A DNA stretch of 64,000 nucleotides from Phytopythium helicoides (taxonomy: Eukaryota > Oomycota > Peronosporomycetes > Pythiales > Pythiaceae). How positions within the stretch are numbered: the first letter of the stretch is position 1; each line of letters opens with the position of its first letter. Under the pieces are notes generated by a model. It did not search any database and had not been told where the DNA came from. It saw only the letters and a list, made by a program, of their open reading frames with translations. The translations under genes were made by a program, and so were the position numbers. Below, one piece after another: positions 1 through 10,300 of this stretch. The DNA is taken from the NCBI GenBank assembly GCA_024867545.1, contig JANFNE010000007.1, forward strand, positions 1,240,001 to 1,304,000. The letters are read 5' to 3'.

Positions 1-3000
1 AGCTGCCAGTCGCTGAAATTCGTCGAGGTCGCCTCCGCAGTGGAAAACAGCGCGGTGAATCGGAAATTCCTCTTCACTGTCGACGAGTAGTATCTTTTCG
101 TGGGTTTGCACATCGGTTCTCACATCATGAGCGGCGGCAGGTAGTGGCACGTCGCATTCCTTTGGAGACGCCGAAACCTCTGTCATTTGAACAGAATCGC
201 TTTTCGAAGCAACTATTGTGTTGTCAGACATGTTGCCTCGGTCAATCTCTGGCTCATGAAGTGGCTCTGTCAATGTTAGCGCTGAGTCCAAGTTGTGGCT
301 GAGGTCTGTTTCGAACCCAGTCGCACTTTCAACAGATTCCACACAATCTGCCTTGGACTTGGCCGGCGTAATAGCCACTGGGAACTCGACGACTTTCATA
401 GGTAACTGCTCAATTGCCTCAGTAAGCGGGACACCGCCTTGGCATACCAATGAGAAAGGGCTCAAGCAGCTAGCATAGGCCTGTACACGACAAGCGCAAT
501 GGTTTTTCTGAAGGATACTTGTTCCGAGAAGCTCAAAACAGAGATCAACGTGCTGGTTCTTGAATGCTAAGCCAATGGGTAGTTGTTGCGTCTTGTCCAT
601 AGCGAGGATGGTTGCGCCTGCATCAACCAATATACGGGCCACTTCACTATGGCCGTAGTAAGCTGCCCATCCGAGTGGTGTTCGCTCGATCTCGTCATTC
701 GCATCAATGTCTGCTTTCGCAGCAATCAATTTGCGCGCAATGTCTAGGTGGCCATTGTGCGCAGCCCAGTGCAGCGCTGTCAAGCCGTTCTTGTCAGCTG
801 ATTTCAGGTTGGCATTTGCATCGACCAGTGTGCATAACGCTTCGTAATTACTCTCGCGAGCAACCCACAACAAGGCCGTCATTCCATCAGTATCAACTAC
901 TTCTAAGTTTGCGTTCGCCTTGACCAGATCACTTATCGTCTTCGAGCGGCCATTCACCGCTGCTCGCAGAATGGCAGTCCTTTTCTTGATGTCTGTTGCT
1001 TCGAGATCTGCACCTCCTTCGATAAGTGCACTTAAAACAGCATCATACCTCTTGTTTTCAGCAATTGTGAGTGGTGTCCGGCCAGACAAGTCGACTACAT
1101 TCACATTAGCCCCCTTCTCGATCAGGATTCGAGCAGTTGAAGCATGTCCAAATGAACACGCTATAAAGAGGGCCGTGCGATGATCTTCCTTTTCCACAGC
1201 GTCAATACTTGCGCCGCTACTGATTAATGCCGCAACGGCAGCGTCTTGTCCAAAACAAGCTGCGTACATCAGTGGAGTCCATCCATGAGTGTCGCTTTTG
1301 TTCACGTCTGCCCCAGCAAGTACAAGGATCTGGATAATCGCGACATCCCCCATTTGAGCAGCTGTTATCAATTCGCTTTTGTTTAGCCTCGCCATGGTCT
1401 CTACCAGTTCTTCGTTTGATAAGGCAACAAGTTTTTGCCCGGATATTTGGGCATTTGTTGCACGGTAAATGACATCAACCATCTTGTCATCACCGCTGTT
1501 GAACGCTATATGATGAGCGTTCTGACCATAACTGTTTCTTGCCTCGGTATTTGCTCCTGTTCCAATTAAGATTCGCACAACATCTGCGTGGCCATTCGCG
1601 GTCGCTAGTAGCAGGGGTGTCATGCCCGTATTATCCTTGCATTCAAGAGCTACTCCGGCATCGATCAGAAGTCGAAGTACAGACACGTGGCCCCCACAAC
1701 AGGCCCAATGCAACGCCGTGCGCAAAGTAGAGTCCATTGCTTCGAGATCAGCTCCGTGATCTATCAGCATCTTCACGATCGCATCGTTCCCGATCCGTGA
1801 CGCAGCAATCAGAGGTGTCTCGCCCTCGTCATTGTATACTTGGATATTTGCTCCGGCATTCAGCAACACACGAACCACAACTACACGGCCATTGGCGCAC
1901 GCGTAGTGTAACGCTGTCTTGAAACCGCTGTCAACGGGTTCCTTACTGCAAAGCTCAATTGAATCAATTTTCGCACCCCCATCAATCAACGCACTAACGA
2001 TCGCATCGTAGCCATTCCGAGCAGCACAAATCAACGGCGTCTGGCCTTCACCATCAGAGCCATTCACATCGGCTCCTTCAGAGATCAAGGTTCTCACTTC
2101 ACTTGCTTGTCCGTTATACGCTGCGAGCGTGAGTTTTGTCCTGGGATTTATCGTTTTAGTGGTCAGCTCAGGCTGGCTGGCGCTATGTGATTCCGACTTG
2201 TTACCCAGTGGTTCATTCAACAATTCCACTGCCATGCAAGCACTTTGTGAGACAGTCTCTGGTGCATCATCGAGCATTGCTGCCACTCGGCTGCGACCTC
2301 TCTCTGTAGCCACCATTTTAGGAGTCTTGTTGGTAATGTCTATAACTTGCAGATTGGCGCCAGCTTCAATTAGTTGCCGCACTACTGATTCGTGCCCAGA
2401 GAATGCAGCCTTATGGAGTGGTGTTTGTCCACTATTGGAGGTCGCTTCTACTTTTGCGCCAACACTCAGTAATAGGCGTATGGCTGACACATGTGATGTT
2501 GATGCTGCTTTGTGGAGTGGAGTTTCTCCACAATTGTCCGCTGACTCCAGATCAGCGCCTGCGTTGATCAGCACACGAATGGCCGAAGAATGGCCGTTGA
2601 AAGAGGCTTTATGGAGCGGCGTTTGGCCACTTGTATCTTTCACTCCAATATTTGCACCTTCTTCGATTAGCTTCTTCATCACAAGCTCGTGTCCAGCCGA
2701 CGCTGCTTTGTGTAGTGGGGTTTCATTGAGCATATTTGCTGCTTCAAGATTGGCTCCTGTGCACAACAACGCTTGAAGCACTGAAATGTGGCCTTCCAAC
2801 GATGCTTTGTGGAGTGGAGTCTCTCCATGAGCATCCACTGCTTCAACATTTGCTCCCATCTCAATCAATCTGGTTACCGCTGGCTTGGAGCCGGACGAAG
2901 TTGCTTTGTGGAGCGGTGTGCATTTTGACGAATTCATAACTTCCAGTCTCGCGCCTGCATTGACGAGCTGCCGAACAACCGATGCATTTCCTCTAAATGC

Positions 3001-3531
3001 TGCATAGTGCAGCGGTGTTTCTCCAGAAATATCCCTCGCCTCAATAGTTGCTCCTGCGCCAATCAAAGCTCGAACCGCAAGCTCACGCCCAGCAAAGGCA
3101 GCAAGGTGAAGTGGTGTAGACCCAACGGACTTCTTCGCTTCCAAATCTGCACCAGCGTCTATGAGTAGTTGAATTACTGAGGCGTGCCCTGCATGTGATG
3201 CTTTGTGTAATGGAGTTTCGGTGTCGGCACCGACGGCATCCAAGTCTGCACGTGCAGATATTAGCGACCGAACCACAGATCCATGACCTTTTGCTGCCGC
3301 TAGATGCAATGGAGTTTGTCCTTTAAACCAATTTCCCGCTGGCGCCTCCAAGTGTGAACCCGCTTCAATAAGAATGCGCACAACAGATTCATAGCCTTCA
3401 AAAGCAGAGATATGGAGCGCAGTCATCCCATTTTCATTGGTTGCTTCTAAATCATCACCCGCATCGACGGCTTGCTGGACGACAGCTGGATTCCCTGTTG
3501 CTGCTCCAGATAAAAGTACCCCGTTCTCCAT
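1..3531 (-). CDS. Large ankyrin-repeat protein, 3' end cut by window edge
   Basis: An intronless frame of 1177 codons is open from an ATG at 3531 to position 1, so the C-terminus is missing. The protein is almost all ankyrin repeats, with TPLHKA/TPLHLAA cores and GANLEA-type hairpins about every 33 residues. There are two blocks separated by a Ser/Thr-rich linker (about 2130-2290). After the repeats comes a non-ankyrin tail. Just before the edge it contains EEFPIHRAVFHCGGDLDEF, the same module that ends the paralogues at 6783-11081 and 38388-41507. ATG 3531 was chosen because ankyrin-like sequence starts there and it matches the paralogues' N-termini. The frame also continues upstream without a stop to an ATG at 3900, giving a basic non-ankyrin extension. 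The role is presumably protein binding; partners are unknown. Confidence 0.85.
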   Translation of the reverse strand, partial: MENGVLLSGAATGNPAVVQQAVDAGDDLEATNENGMTALHISAFEGYESVVRILIEAGSHLEAPAGNWFKGQTPLHLAAAKGHGSVVRSLISARADLDAVGADTETPLHKASHAGHASVIQLLIDAGADLEAKKSVGSTPLHLAAFAGRELAVRALIGAGATIEARDISGETPLHYAAFRGNASVVRQLVNAGARLEVMNSSKCTPLHKATSSGSKPAVTRLIEMGANVEAVDAHGETPLHKASLEGHISVLQALLCTGANLEAANMLNETPLHKAASAGHELVMKKLIEEGANIGVKDTSGQTPLHKASFNGHSSAIRVLINAGADLESADNCGETPLHKAASTSHVSAIRLLLSVGAKVEATSNSGQTPLHKAAFSGHESVVRQLIEAGANLQVIDITNKTPKMVATERGRSRVAAMLDDAPETVSQSACMAVELLNEPLGNKSESHSASQPELTTKTINPRTKLTLAAYNGQASEVRTLISEGADVNGSDGEGQTPLICAARNGYDAIVSALIDGGAKIDSIELCSKEPVDSGFKTALHYACANGRVVVVRVLLNAGANIQVYNDEGETPLIAASRIGNDAIVKMLIDHGADLEAMDSTLRTALHWACCGGHVSVLRLLIDAGVALECKDNTGMTPLLLATANGHADVVRILIGTGANTEARNSYGQNAHHIAFNSGDDKMVDVIYRATNAQISGQKLVALSNEELVETMARLNKSELITAAQMGDVAIIQILVLAGADVNKSDTHGWTPLMYAACFGQDAAVAALISSGASIDAVEKEDHRTALFIACSFGHASTARILIEKGANVNVVDLSGRTPLTIAENKRYDAVLSALIEGGADLEATDIKKRTAILRAAVNGRSKTISDLVKANANLEVVDTDGMTALLWVARESNYEALCTLVDANANLKSADKNGLTALHWAAHNGHLDIARKLIAAKADIDANDEIERTPLGWAAYYGHSEVARILVDAGATILAMDKTQQLPIGLAFKNQHVDLCFELLGTSILQKNHCACRVQAYASCLSPFSLVCQGGVPLTEAIEQLPMKVVEFPVAITPAKSKADCVESVESATGFETDLSHNLDSALTLTEPLHEPEIDRGNMSDNTIVASKSDSVQMTEVSASPKECDVPLPAAAHDVRTDVQTHEKILLVDSEEEFPIHRAVFHCGGDLDEFQRLAA

Positions 3532-3954
3532 CCCTGGTACAATAACAGCACAGTGAACTAGAGCCGCTTTCGTCTTGCCTGGCACTCTGCAAACGATTCT
3601 GAAAATCAACCGGAGCCACGCCAACACCATAGCCAAGTGAGAACATCTTATCGATGTGCAGTTTGATTGCCAGGTGATATCATCCTGAAGGACTTGTCGA
3701 CGCCTTATACGATAATCTAAATTTGGCTGGCTAGATTGCAACGGTTCACGCACCGCCTGTTGTCGAATGCATCGGGAAAAAAAAATCTTCAGCGACTTGG
3801 TTGGCGATTCGGAGTGGACTAGGCGAATTGCAGCTGCTTTCTGTTTTGCATCGCTCTTGATGGCAGCAACCTTTGTTTTGTTGGAATGGTGCACTTCCAT
3901 CCTTGGCTCTCGCTTTTAAGTTGGCAGCAATTTTACGATTGTCTCGTTCCCACC

Positions 3955-4208
3955 ATTTGCTGCTCGATGCAAGAGTGTTTCCCAACCAGTATTCGGCGAT
4001 CACGCATGATTCAGGAGCAGATGCACCACCAAGGATATTTTTCCTCTGATGCTATATGCAGTGCCATTCTGCCATCTTTTGCAGTCGCGTGGGCGTTCGC
4101 GCCTGTTTTTAGGAGCATCTGCACCATCAATTCGTGCCCTTCCCTTGAAGCAATGTGAAAAGGTGTCCACCCTTCAACCGTTTTCGCCTTTGCCTTGACT
4201 GGCAACAT
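3955..4208 (-). pseudogene. Decayed ankyrin-repeat fragment
   Basis: From an ATG at 4208 one frame reads clear ankyrin sequence: GWTPFHIASREGHELMVQML, then a second repeat up to HIASEE. At an A5 run the ankyrin match moves to another frame, which continues with ISLVVHLLLNHA, a TGA stop, then TLLHRAANGGNETIVKLL and a TAA stop. One frameshift and two in-frame stops are therefore visible in about 250 bp. The second frame is the same as that of the large ankyrin gene downstream, so this may be the lost N-terminus of that gene or the remains of a neighbour. An intron could rescue part of it, but no convincing splice pair was found. Confidence 0.55.
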
Positions 4209-4255
4209 GGAAGGCGAAAAGCACGTCTATTGTCCAAAGGCGACTTGTATCGTTA

Positions 4256-5693
4256 TCATACGATTGTAGCGATAAAATCGCCTACACCAATCGCGACAGC
4301 TAGTGCCAAGCCCTTGATCCGGGTGCTGCGCTTCTCACGTTGCCGCTCGTAGAACTCCTGCCGATAGTCGTGAATACCCTTCGCGTACACTCCGACCATG
4401 TTGTACAGTTCGGGAAGTTCCGCCTCCTATAGCAAAGCATAGCGATTCTTTGTGAGAAACAATCAACAATTCGCGAGAAAGCCATGCAATTACAAACCTG
4501 AGACTCGAGGAACGCGTCCCAATGTACAGTCTTCCCGGTCGTTTGCTTTGGCTGCTGGATCTCGGCCTCGTCTTCTACCTTGTCAGCAAAGTGATAGATG
4601 CATCGGACTTTCTCCGGGATCTTGGACTTCCAGTCCTCCTCGTTGATCCCCTTTGCGATCAGCTTCATGTGCTTCTTCGGCATGTTTGCGACCTGCAAGG
4701 CGTGGGATGTCGTTAGTCTTGAACTTGTATCATTACAGCACCCAATGAATTGGCGCTTACATGTGCCACAAAGAGCTCAGTCAGGACAGTTTTCTGGACC
4801 GAGATCATCGAGTCCAGGATCTGCTTGGACTCGTCCTCGTTCACTGCGTTGTCGCTGTTTGCATCGTACAGCTCGAATTGACCTGTTTCATCAAATCAAA
4901 TGCATCAGCAAGGAGATCGCACTCTCACACTCAGTTGAGCAGACGCACTCCGCAGCCATTCGGGCGTGTTACCCTGTTCCACGACACGCAACAGTCGCTC
5001 CACGTCCGCAGCCAGCACCTTGCCTACGTTCACATCTTGAGTCAGCTGCCACGCTATAACGCCCCACTTTGCACAAATCCCCACCATCCTTATCCTTGTC
5101 CAGCAGCTCAAAAGCGTTGCCAGCTTGCGCGCACATGTGTCTGGCGAGCTTCAACTTGACCGCCTCCACGTACTCGAGCGCCTCTGGCTGCGTCAGCTGC
5201 TCCTCCTCCAAGGCTTCAATCGGGGCCTTCCCCAGCAGCACCGCGTCCTCCTTGGCCTTGATCTGGGCTTCTGCTCCTTTGAACAGCGCGTCGAACGCCT
5301 CCTGCACCCACTCGAGCGTCAGCAACTTGAAACTCCGCCTCCAAGCCCAGCATTTTCCCCTCGTGCCTTGTCAACCAGAGCAGCAGCGTCCGCGATCCCG
5401 CGACTGGAGCGAAAGCCATCGACCCACTGGCGAAACGCGGCATCCTGCAGCAGCAGCGAGGGCGCGGGGCTCTCCGGCACGCGCTCCGCGATCCGCTGCA
5501 CGGCGAGCAGCGCTTTCATCTCGGGAATCTCCGCTGCGCAATAATTCGGCGCCCAGAGCTCGTCAGACGCCCGCAGGCACACGCCCGAGACCAGCGAAGA
5601 GCGGAGAAGCGCACCGATGGGCGGCGGAGAGCGCCAGAGCCGCGAGAGCCGCGCGGCCGGCGCCGTCGACAGGCGCCGCGCGGTGGTCGCCAT
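4256..5693 (-). CDS. Mitochondrial-type EF-hand protein with C-terminal hydrophobic tail
   Basis: Six exons join in phase (5693-5376, 5325-5085, 5023-4931, 4882-4761, 4692-4498, 4426-4256) to give 379 residues. The N-terminus is Arg/Ala/Ser-rich without acids (MATTARRLSTAPAARLSRLW), as in mitochondrial presequences. Two EF-hand loops are split over exons: DKDKDGKVLAAD across exons 2/3 and DANSDNAVNEDE in exon 4. Ca-coordinating positions 1, 3 and 5 fit in both; position 12 is D in the first and E in the second. The last residues (GLALAVAIGVGDFIATIV) are hydrophobic and could anchor the protein. It is probably a calcium-responsive organelle membrane protein, but I do not recognise the family. 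The first intron (50 nt, donor GTTGAC) is the least certain. It is divergent from the MaoC gene, with 135 bp between start codons. Confidence 0.75.
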
Positions 5694-5828
5694 GTCGGCC
5701 TTTCTGGATGGACGGCTGCGGCACTGTCACTGATTTTTCCCTTCGCATTCGGCTAAGTACGAAACTCGAGGTATACAATGTCCTATATTGTACCCGACTA
5801 GGTGCGAAGTTGCCTTTCATTCTGAAAG
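5694..5828. promoter_or_regulatory. Short divergent promoter region
   Basis: Only 135 bp separate the start codons of the EF-hand gene (minus) and the MaoC-like gene (plus), so both promoters must lie here or overlap the 5' ends. A pyrimidine-rich TCACTGATTTTTCC near 5727 resembles an initiator but is not a confident match. Both products have mitochondrial-type N-termini, which may mean co-regulation (inference). Confidence 0.4.
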
Positions 5829-6413
5829 ATGCGCGGGAGGGTCGAGGTGTGGCGCGGGTTGAAGCGCGCGTTCGGGACGGCGGCGGGCGCTGATGCAGGC
5901 GGAAGCGGCAGGTTTGAGGTCGTCGGGGAGCTCACGCAGGTTTGTAGCTGTCGATAGAGTGGCTTTGCGGCTCAAACGGACGCTTACAAGCATGGGAATC
6001 GCTGGTTGAAGCTCGCAAAGGGTGAAATCCCGGCACTCGGCGTCAAGGCGAGCGTCACGCACGCGTTTTCGCTCCAAGACACGCGGAGCTTCGCTGCATT
6101 GGCAGGAGACAACAACCCCATCCACACAGACGCCGAGTTCGCCCACAAGAGCGCGCCGGTGGTGCAGGGACTGCTGTCGGCGAGTTTGTTCGCCACGATT
6201 TTCGGTCGGAGTATCCCTGGAGCCGTGTATGTGGCTCAAGAGCTGAGGTGGAGAGCGCTGCTGCTGGTAGATGAGCAAGTGACTGCGAGCATCAAGGTCG
6301 TGAGGGTGCGCAAGCGGTTTGTGGACTGTGAGACCGTGTGCGTCAAGGTCAGCAACGGGGAAGTGGTTGTGGACGGACGCGCCACCGTGCTGCTACCCAA
6401 GAAGGATGAATAA
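5829..6413 (+). CDS. MaoC-like hot-dog dehydratase (3-hydroxyacyl thioester dehydratase type)
   Basis: Two exons, 5829-5939 and 5991-6413, are joined by a 51-nt GT-AG intron at phase 0, giving 177 residues. The N-terminal 30 residues are Arg/Ala/Gly-rich and look like a mitochondrial presequence. The core carries the MaoC hydratase signature: LAGDNNPIHTD supplies the catalytic Asp and His, followed by VVQGLLSASLF. Length and single-domain layout fit mitochondrial (R)-3-hydroxyacyl-ACP dehydratases (HTD2 class) of type II fatty acid synthesis, but a peroxisomal-type (R)-enoyl-CoA hydratase cannot be excluded. It is expected to interconvert trans-2-enoyl and (R)-3-hydroxyacyl thioesters. Confidence 0.85.
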
Positions 6414-6782
6414 ATTGCTGTCGAATTTTGCAGACAAAGGAGCATGGTGTGTCAGCCCACTCCGTCTTCGTTGGGCTACGTTCAAGTAGAGCGCGCACAA
6501 ATCTCATGAGACCTTGTGGGCGCCCGATCGCCCTTCAGAAGCTTGCCATGTCGCCTTGTTCACTTGCAAATGGAGAGACGATGCAACTGAAAGACGATTC
6601 GCATGAGCGTTCGTATGCGCCGCCCTCTCCTTAGATGCATAGGCAGGCCGATTTCTGTGGGATGAAGGCCCAAGTCAAAGATCAAGGACGTGTATTATGG
6701 AACCACTTACTTTGTCATGATAGACATTTAGATGTTTGGCAATGAGTCAATGCAGGTGATCGGGTCGCGCGGTCTAGCTCGA
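6414..6782. other. Intergenic stretch, right part duplicated
   Basis: This lies between the convergent stops of the MaoC-like gene and the ankyrin gene. I see no coding potential. From 6569 rightwards the sequence is the 3' flank of the ankyrin gene and is repeated, apparently base for base, at 11299-11512. The left 155 bp are unique. Confidence 0.6.
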
Positions 6783-7365
6783 CTAAAAGTTAGCCAGATA
6801 GGCCGCAACTTCAGTGTACTTGAGTGCTGCGGCGAGCTGAATGGGGAGCCACAAGTGTTCCGAAATCGTCTCGAATCGCACCACTTCCGCTTGAAAAATA
6901 GCGCTTAAACCACCTTCGCCAACGAGATCCCGCGCAGCACCTTCGAATCTGTCAACATGTCCTTCACTGATCTTCACAGCTTGAACGACCGGTAAAACGT
7001 CGTCGTACTTTGATAACATTACTGACCTCGCCTTTGCTGTAACGATCGCGTCTTCAAGAACAAGTCTGCTTCCTCGCAGCTTCTGAACTAGGTGGTCGCC
7101 AAGATCGCGATAACCAAGCGCATATGCGAACTGCGCTGCGTTCATGGACTCTTTGGTTGTCGTGACGTGAGTTTTTCTTAGGCGCATCATGGTATTGGCA
7201 GTACTACCTGCCAGATCGATTCCTTTCGTCATTTCTCGGAACTCGTTCAGATCTCCTTTCGAGCAAACGACCGCTCTGTGAACAGGAAATCCAGCTTCAT
7301 TGTCATCAAACTCGATTTTCTCCCGAGAACTGACGAGGTTGGCAGCAACTTGCGACTGTCCGAGT
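6569..7365. repeat. Segmental duplicate, copy A (3' end of ankyrin gene)
   Basis: About 797 bp match 11299-12095 at a constant offset of 4730 with no indel. I compared the lines by eye and found no mismatch, and the encoded residues are identical. The tract covers the last 190 or so codons of the ankyrin gene plus 214 bp of 3' flank. Differences begin abruptly at both ends. Confidence 0.85.
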
Positions 7366-10300
7366 ACAACCCCGACGTCTGACGACGCAACAGAATTCTG
7401 GACTACAACCTTTGCATGTGAATGGACACTCGAACTACCAGTCGCATCAGAGCTTACTTGAGTCTTCGTCTCAGCGATAGATTCTGCACTTGACGCTGCT
7501 GGTCTTGGATTTTGGATAGTCAACCTAGTCATTGCGCTTTCAATTGTTTTTGCTGGGAAGTTGCCGCATCCAAATCCACCATTGTTGACTCCATCATTTG
7601 TGTGTTTCGCCTGCATAGAGATAGAAACACCATCCGCTTCGACGAGAGCGTTCCCAACGTGAATAAGGTTAGAAAAGCCGTCCGTACCCCCGTAACTGAT
7701 TGGCGAACGGCTACAAGCACATTGATTTCTTTGGAGCATCCCAGCTCCAAGCAGCTCCAAGTACAATTCCACATGTCCACTCTTGAACGCCAAAACCATT
7801 GGCATCTGGTGACTCTTGTCTCTCACGAGAACGTTCGCACCACCATCAATCAGAATCCGCGCCACTTCGCTGTGACCATTGCAAGCAGCCCACCCTAGAG
7901 GAGTCCGACCCAGTTTGTCAATCGAGTCGATCGAAACCTTCGCAGCAATAAGCACTTTCACAATGTCAATGTGACCAACACGAGCGGACCAATGCAGAGA
8001 TGTCATCCCTTCCTTGTCGACTACCATGGCGTTCGCTCGTGCATCAATAAGCATACATGCAATCTCGGTGTATCCTTTCTGAGCACACAAAAGTAGTGGT
8101 GTCATCCCTTCGTTATCGACTGCCTCAACATACACATCATGATCAAGCAGCAATCGAGCCATTCTCGGACGTCCAAATGCACATGCGCGCAGCAAAGCCG
8201 TTCGTTGTTTGTTGTCAACTGCCTCAATATTCGCGCCATGAGAAAGAAGCATCTTCAGTAACCCACTATTATTCTTGTAAGCTGCGAGCATGAGTGGGGT
8301 GCACCCAGATTTGTTTCGGACGTTGACGTTGGCGCCAGCATTGATGAGTGCATCCACGATCCTTTCATGGCCAAATGAGCAGGCGAGATACAACGCCGTG
8401 CGGTTGTCTTCGTTTTCCACAAACTCAAATTGGGCACCACCTGCTAGAAGTGCATCCACCGCTTCTTCATGGCCGAAAAATGCAGCATGCATGAGAGGTG
8501 TCCACCCACGCTCATCGACTGCGTTCATATTTGCACCTGCGCGCGTCTGAATCTGGATCACAGTGAGATCTCCAATCTGAGCCGCGGTCTTCGGATCCAA
8601 TTTCTTAGCGCGAGAAATGTTTGCTTCCATCGTACGATTAGAAGCCTTGTCTACACTTAAATTTCTGTTCTTCATTTCTTGAGCCCGAATGAGTTCCGCC
8701 ACAACTTCACTATTCTTCGCAGCAGTGGCAATGTCTTGAGCATTCTGACCGTTTTTGTCTCTCGCTTGAGTATCAGCTCCAGACTCGAGTAGAAGACTCA
8801 CAACTCTGACGTGTCCATTAGCAGCGGCGAGCATCAATGGTGTTATTCCATCCGCATTAGTCGCCTCAATTCCAGCTCCAGCATTGATAAGGAGCTCAAC
8901 AACATATTCATTTCCTTCACCCGCAGCCCAGTGCAGTGCGGTGCGCTGGCTACTGTCTCGGACTTGAACGTCCACTTCATGCTCGATGAGCATCTTGACT
9001 ATCTCGAAACTTCCCACACGAGAAGCAATGAGCAATGGCGCATTGTCCGAGATGCCATTTTTCACATCCACACAAGCTCCCGCATCAAGTATCATTCGCA
9101 CCACACTCACCTGATTGAATGTGCACGCATACTGAAGAGCAGACATGGGTGTTTGGATCCCTGATCTTCCTTTTTTGTGTTCAACCATTGCTGACTTCAA
9201 CTCTATGTTCACACCCCCATCGATAAGAGCGCTGACGACGGCGTCATGTCCATTTTGAGCTGCATGGATCAGAGGTGTGAGACCGTCACTGTCAAACACG
9301 TCTAGTTGAGCACCAAGCTCAATCAGGGCTCGAACTTTGGATACGTCGCCACTCGATGCAGCAGTAAAAAATGAAGATTGAAGAGTAGAAGCCGTATCAT
9401 TAGTGGTGGCACTTGGCGGTAGTAGAGTCGCAGTTGAGTGTGTTTGGATCGCTTTCTTAATTGCGAGATCAAGTTGTACCTCGAAGTCTTCGTCGTCTCC
9501 GCGCTGGATCGCAGCTCTGAGTTTGGATGTCGTTGGAGGTGAATTGGACTTGAGTCTGGATAATGTGGAGTCGGTGAAGAGGGGTAAACTTCCATTTTCA
9601 TCTAATTGGGGTCGCTCAGCTTCAGGTTTGTGGCACAATTTCTTCTTCTCCTCAATAAGAAAATGGGCCACTGATTCATGCCCGTGGCACTTTGCGATTT
9701 CTAGTGGAGTCTTGCTCTGCTTGGTCACTGCTTGAGTGTTTGCTTTGAAGTCGAACACAAACATGCGGACTACGGCCTCATGTTCTTCGGACGCAGCAAG
9801 GTGTAGTGGAGTCCGCTGTAGATTGTCTATTGCCTCCACGTTGGCACCACCGACTTCAATCAGCATCCGAGCCACCGCCTCGTTTCCCCATTCCACAGCA
9901 AGGTGTAGTGGAGTCCGCTGTAGATTGTCTATTGCCTCCACGTTGGCACCACCGACTTCAATCAGCATCCGAGCCACCGCCTCGTTTCCACATTCCACAG
10001 CAAGGTGTAGTGGAGTCCACTGGCTATTGTCTATTGCCTCCACGTTGGCACCACCGACTTCAATCAGCATCCGAGCCACCGCCTCGTTTCCCCATTCCAC
10101 AGCAAGGTGTAGTGGAGTCCACTGGCTATTGTCTATTGCCTCCACGTTGGCACCACCGACTTCAATCAGCATCCGAGCCACCGCTTCGTGTCCTTTAAAC
10201 GCTACAAGGTGTAGTGGAGTCCACTGGCTATTGTTTTTTGCCTCCACGTTGGCACCACCGACTTCAATCAGCATCCGAGCCACCGCCTCGTTTCCCCATT

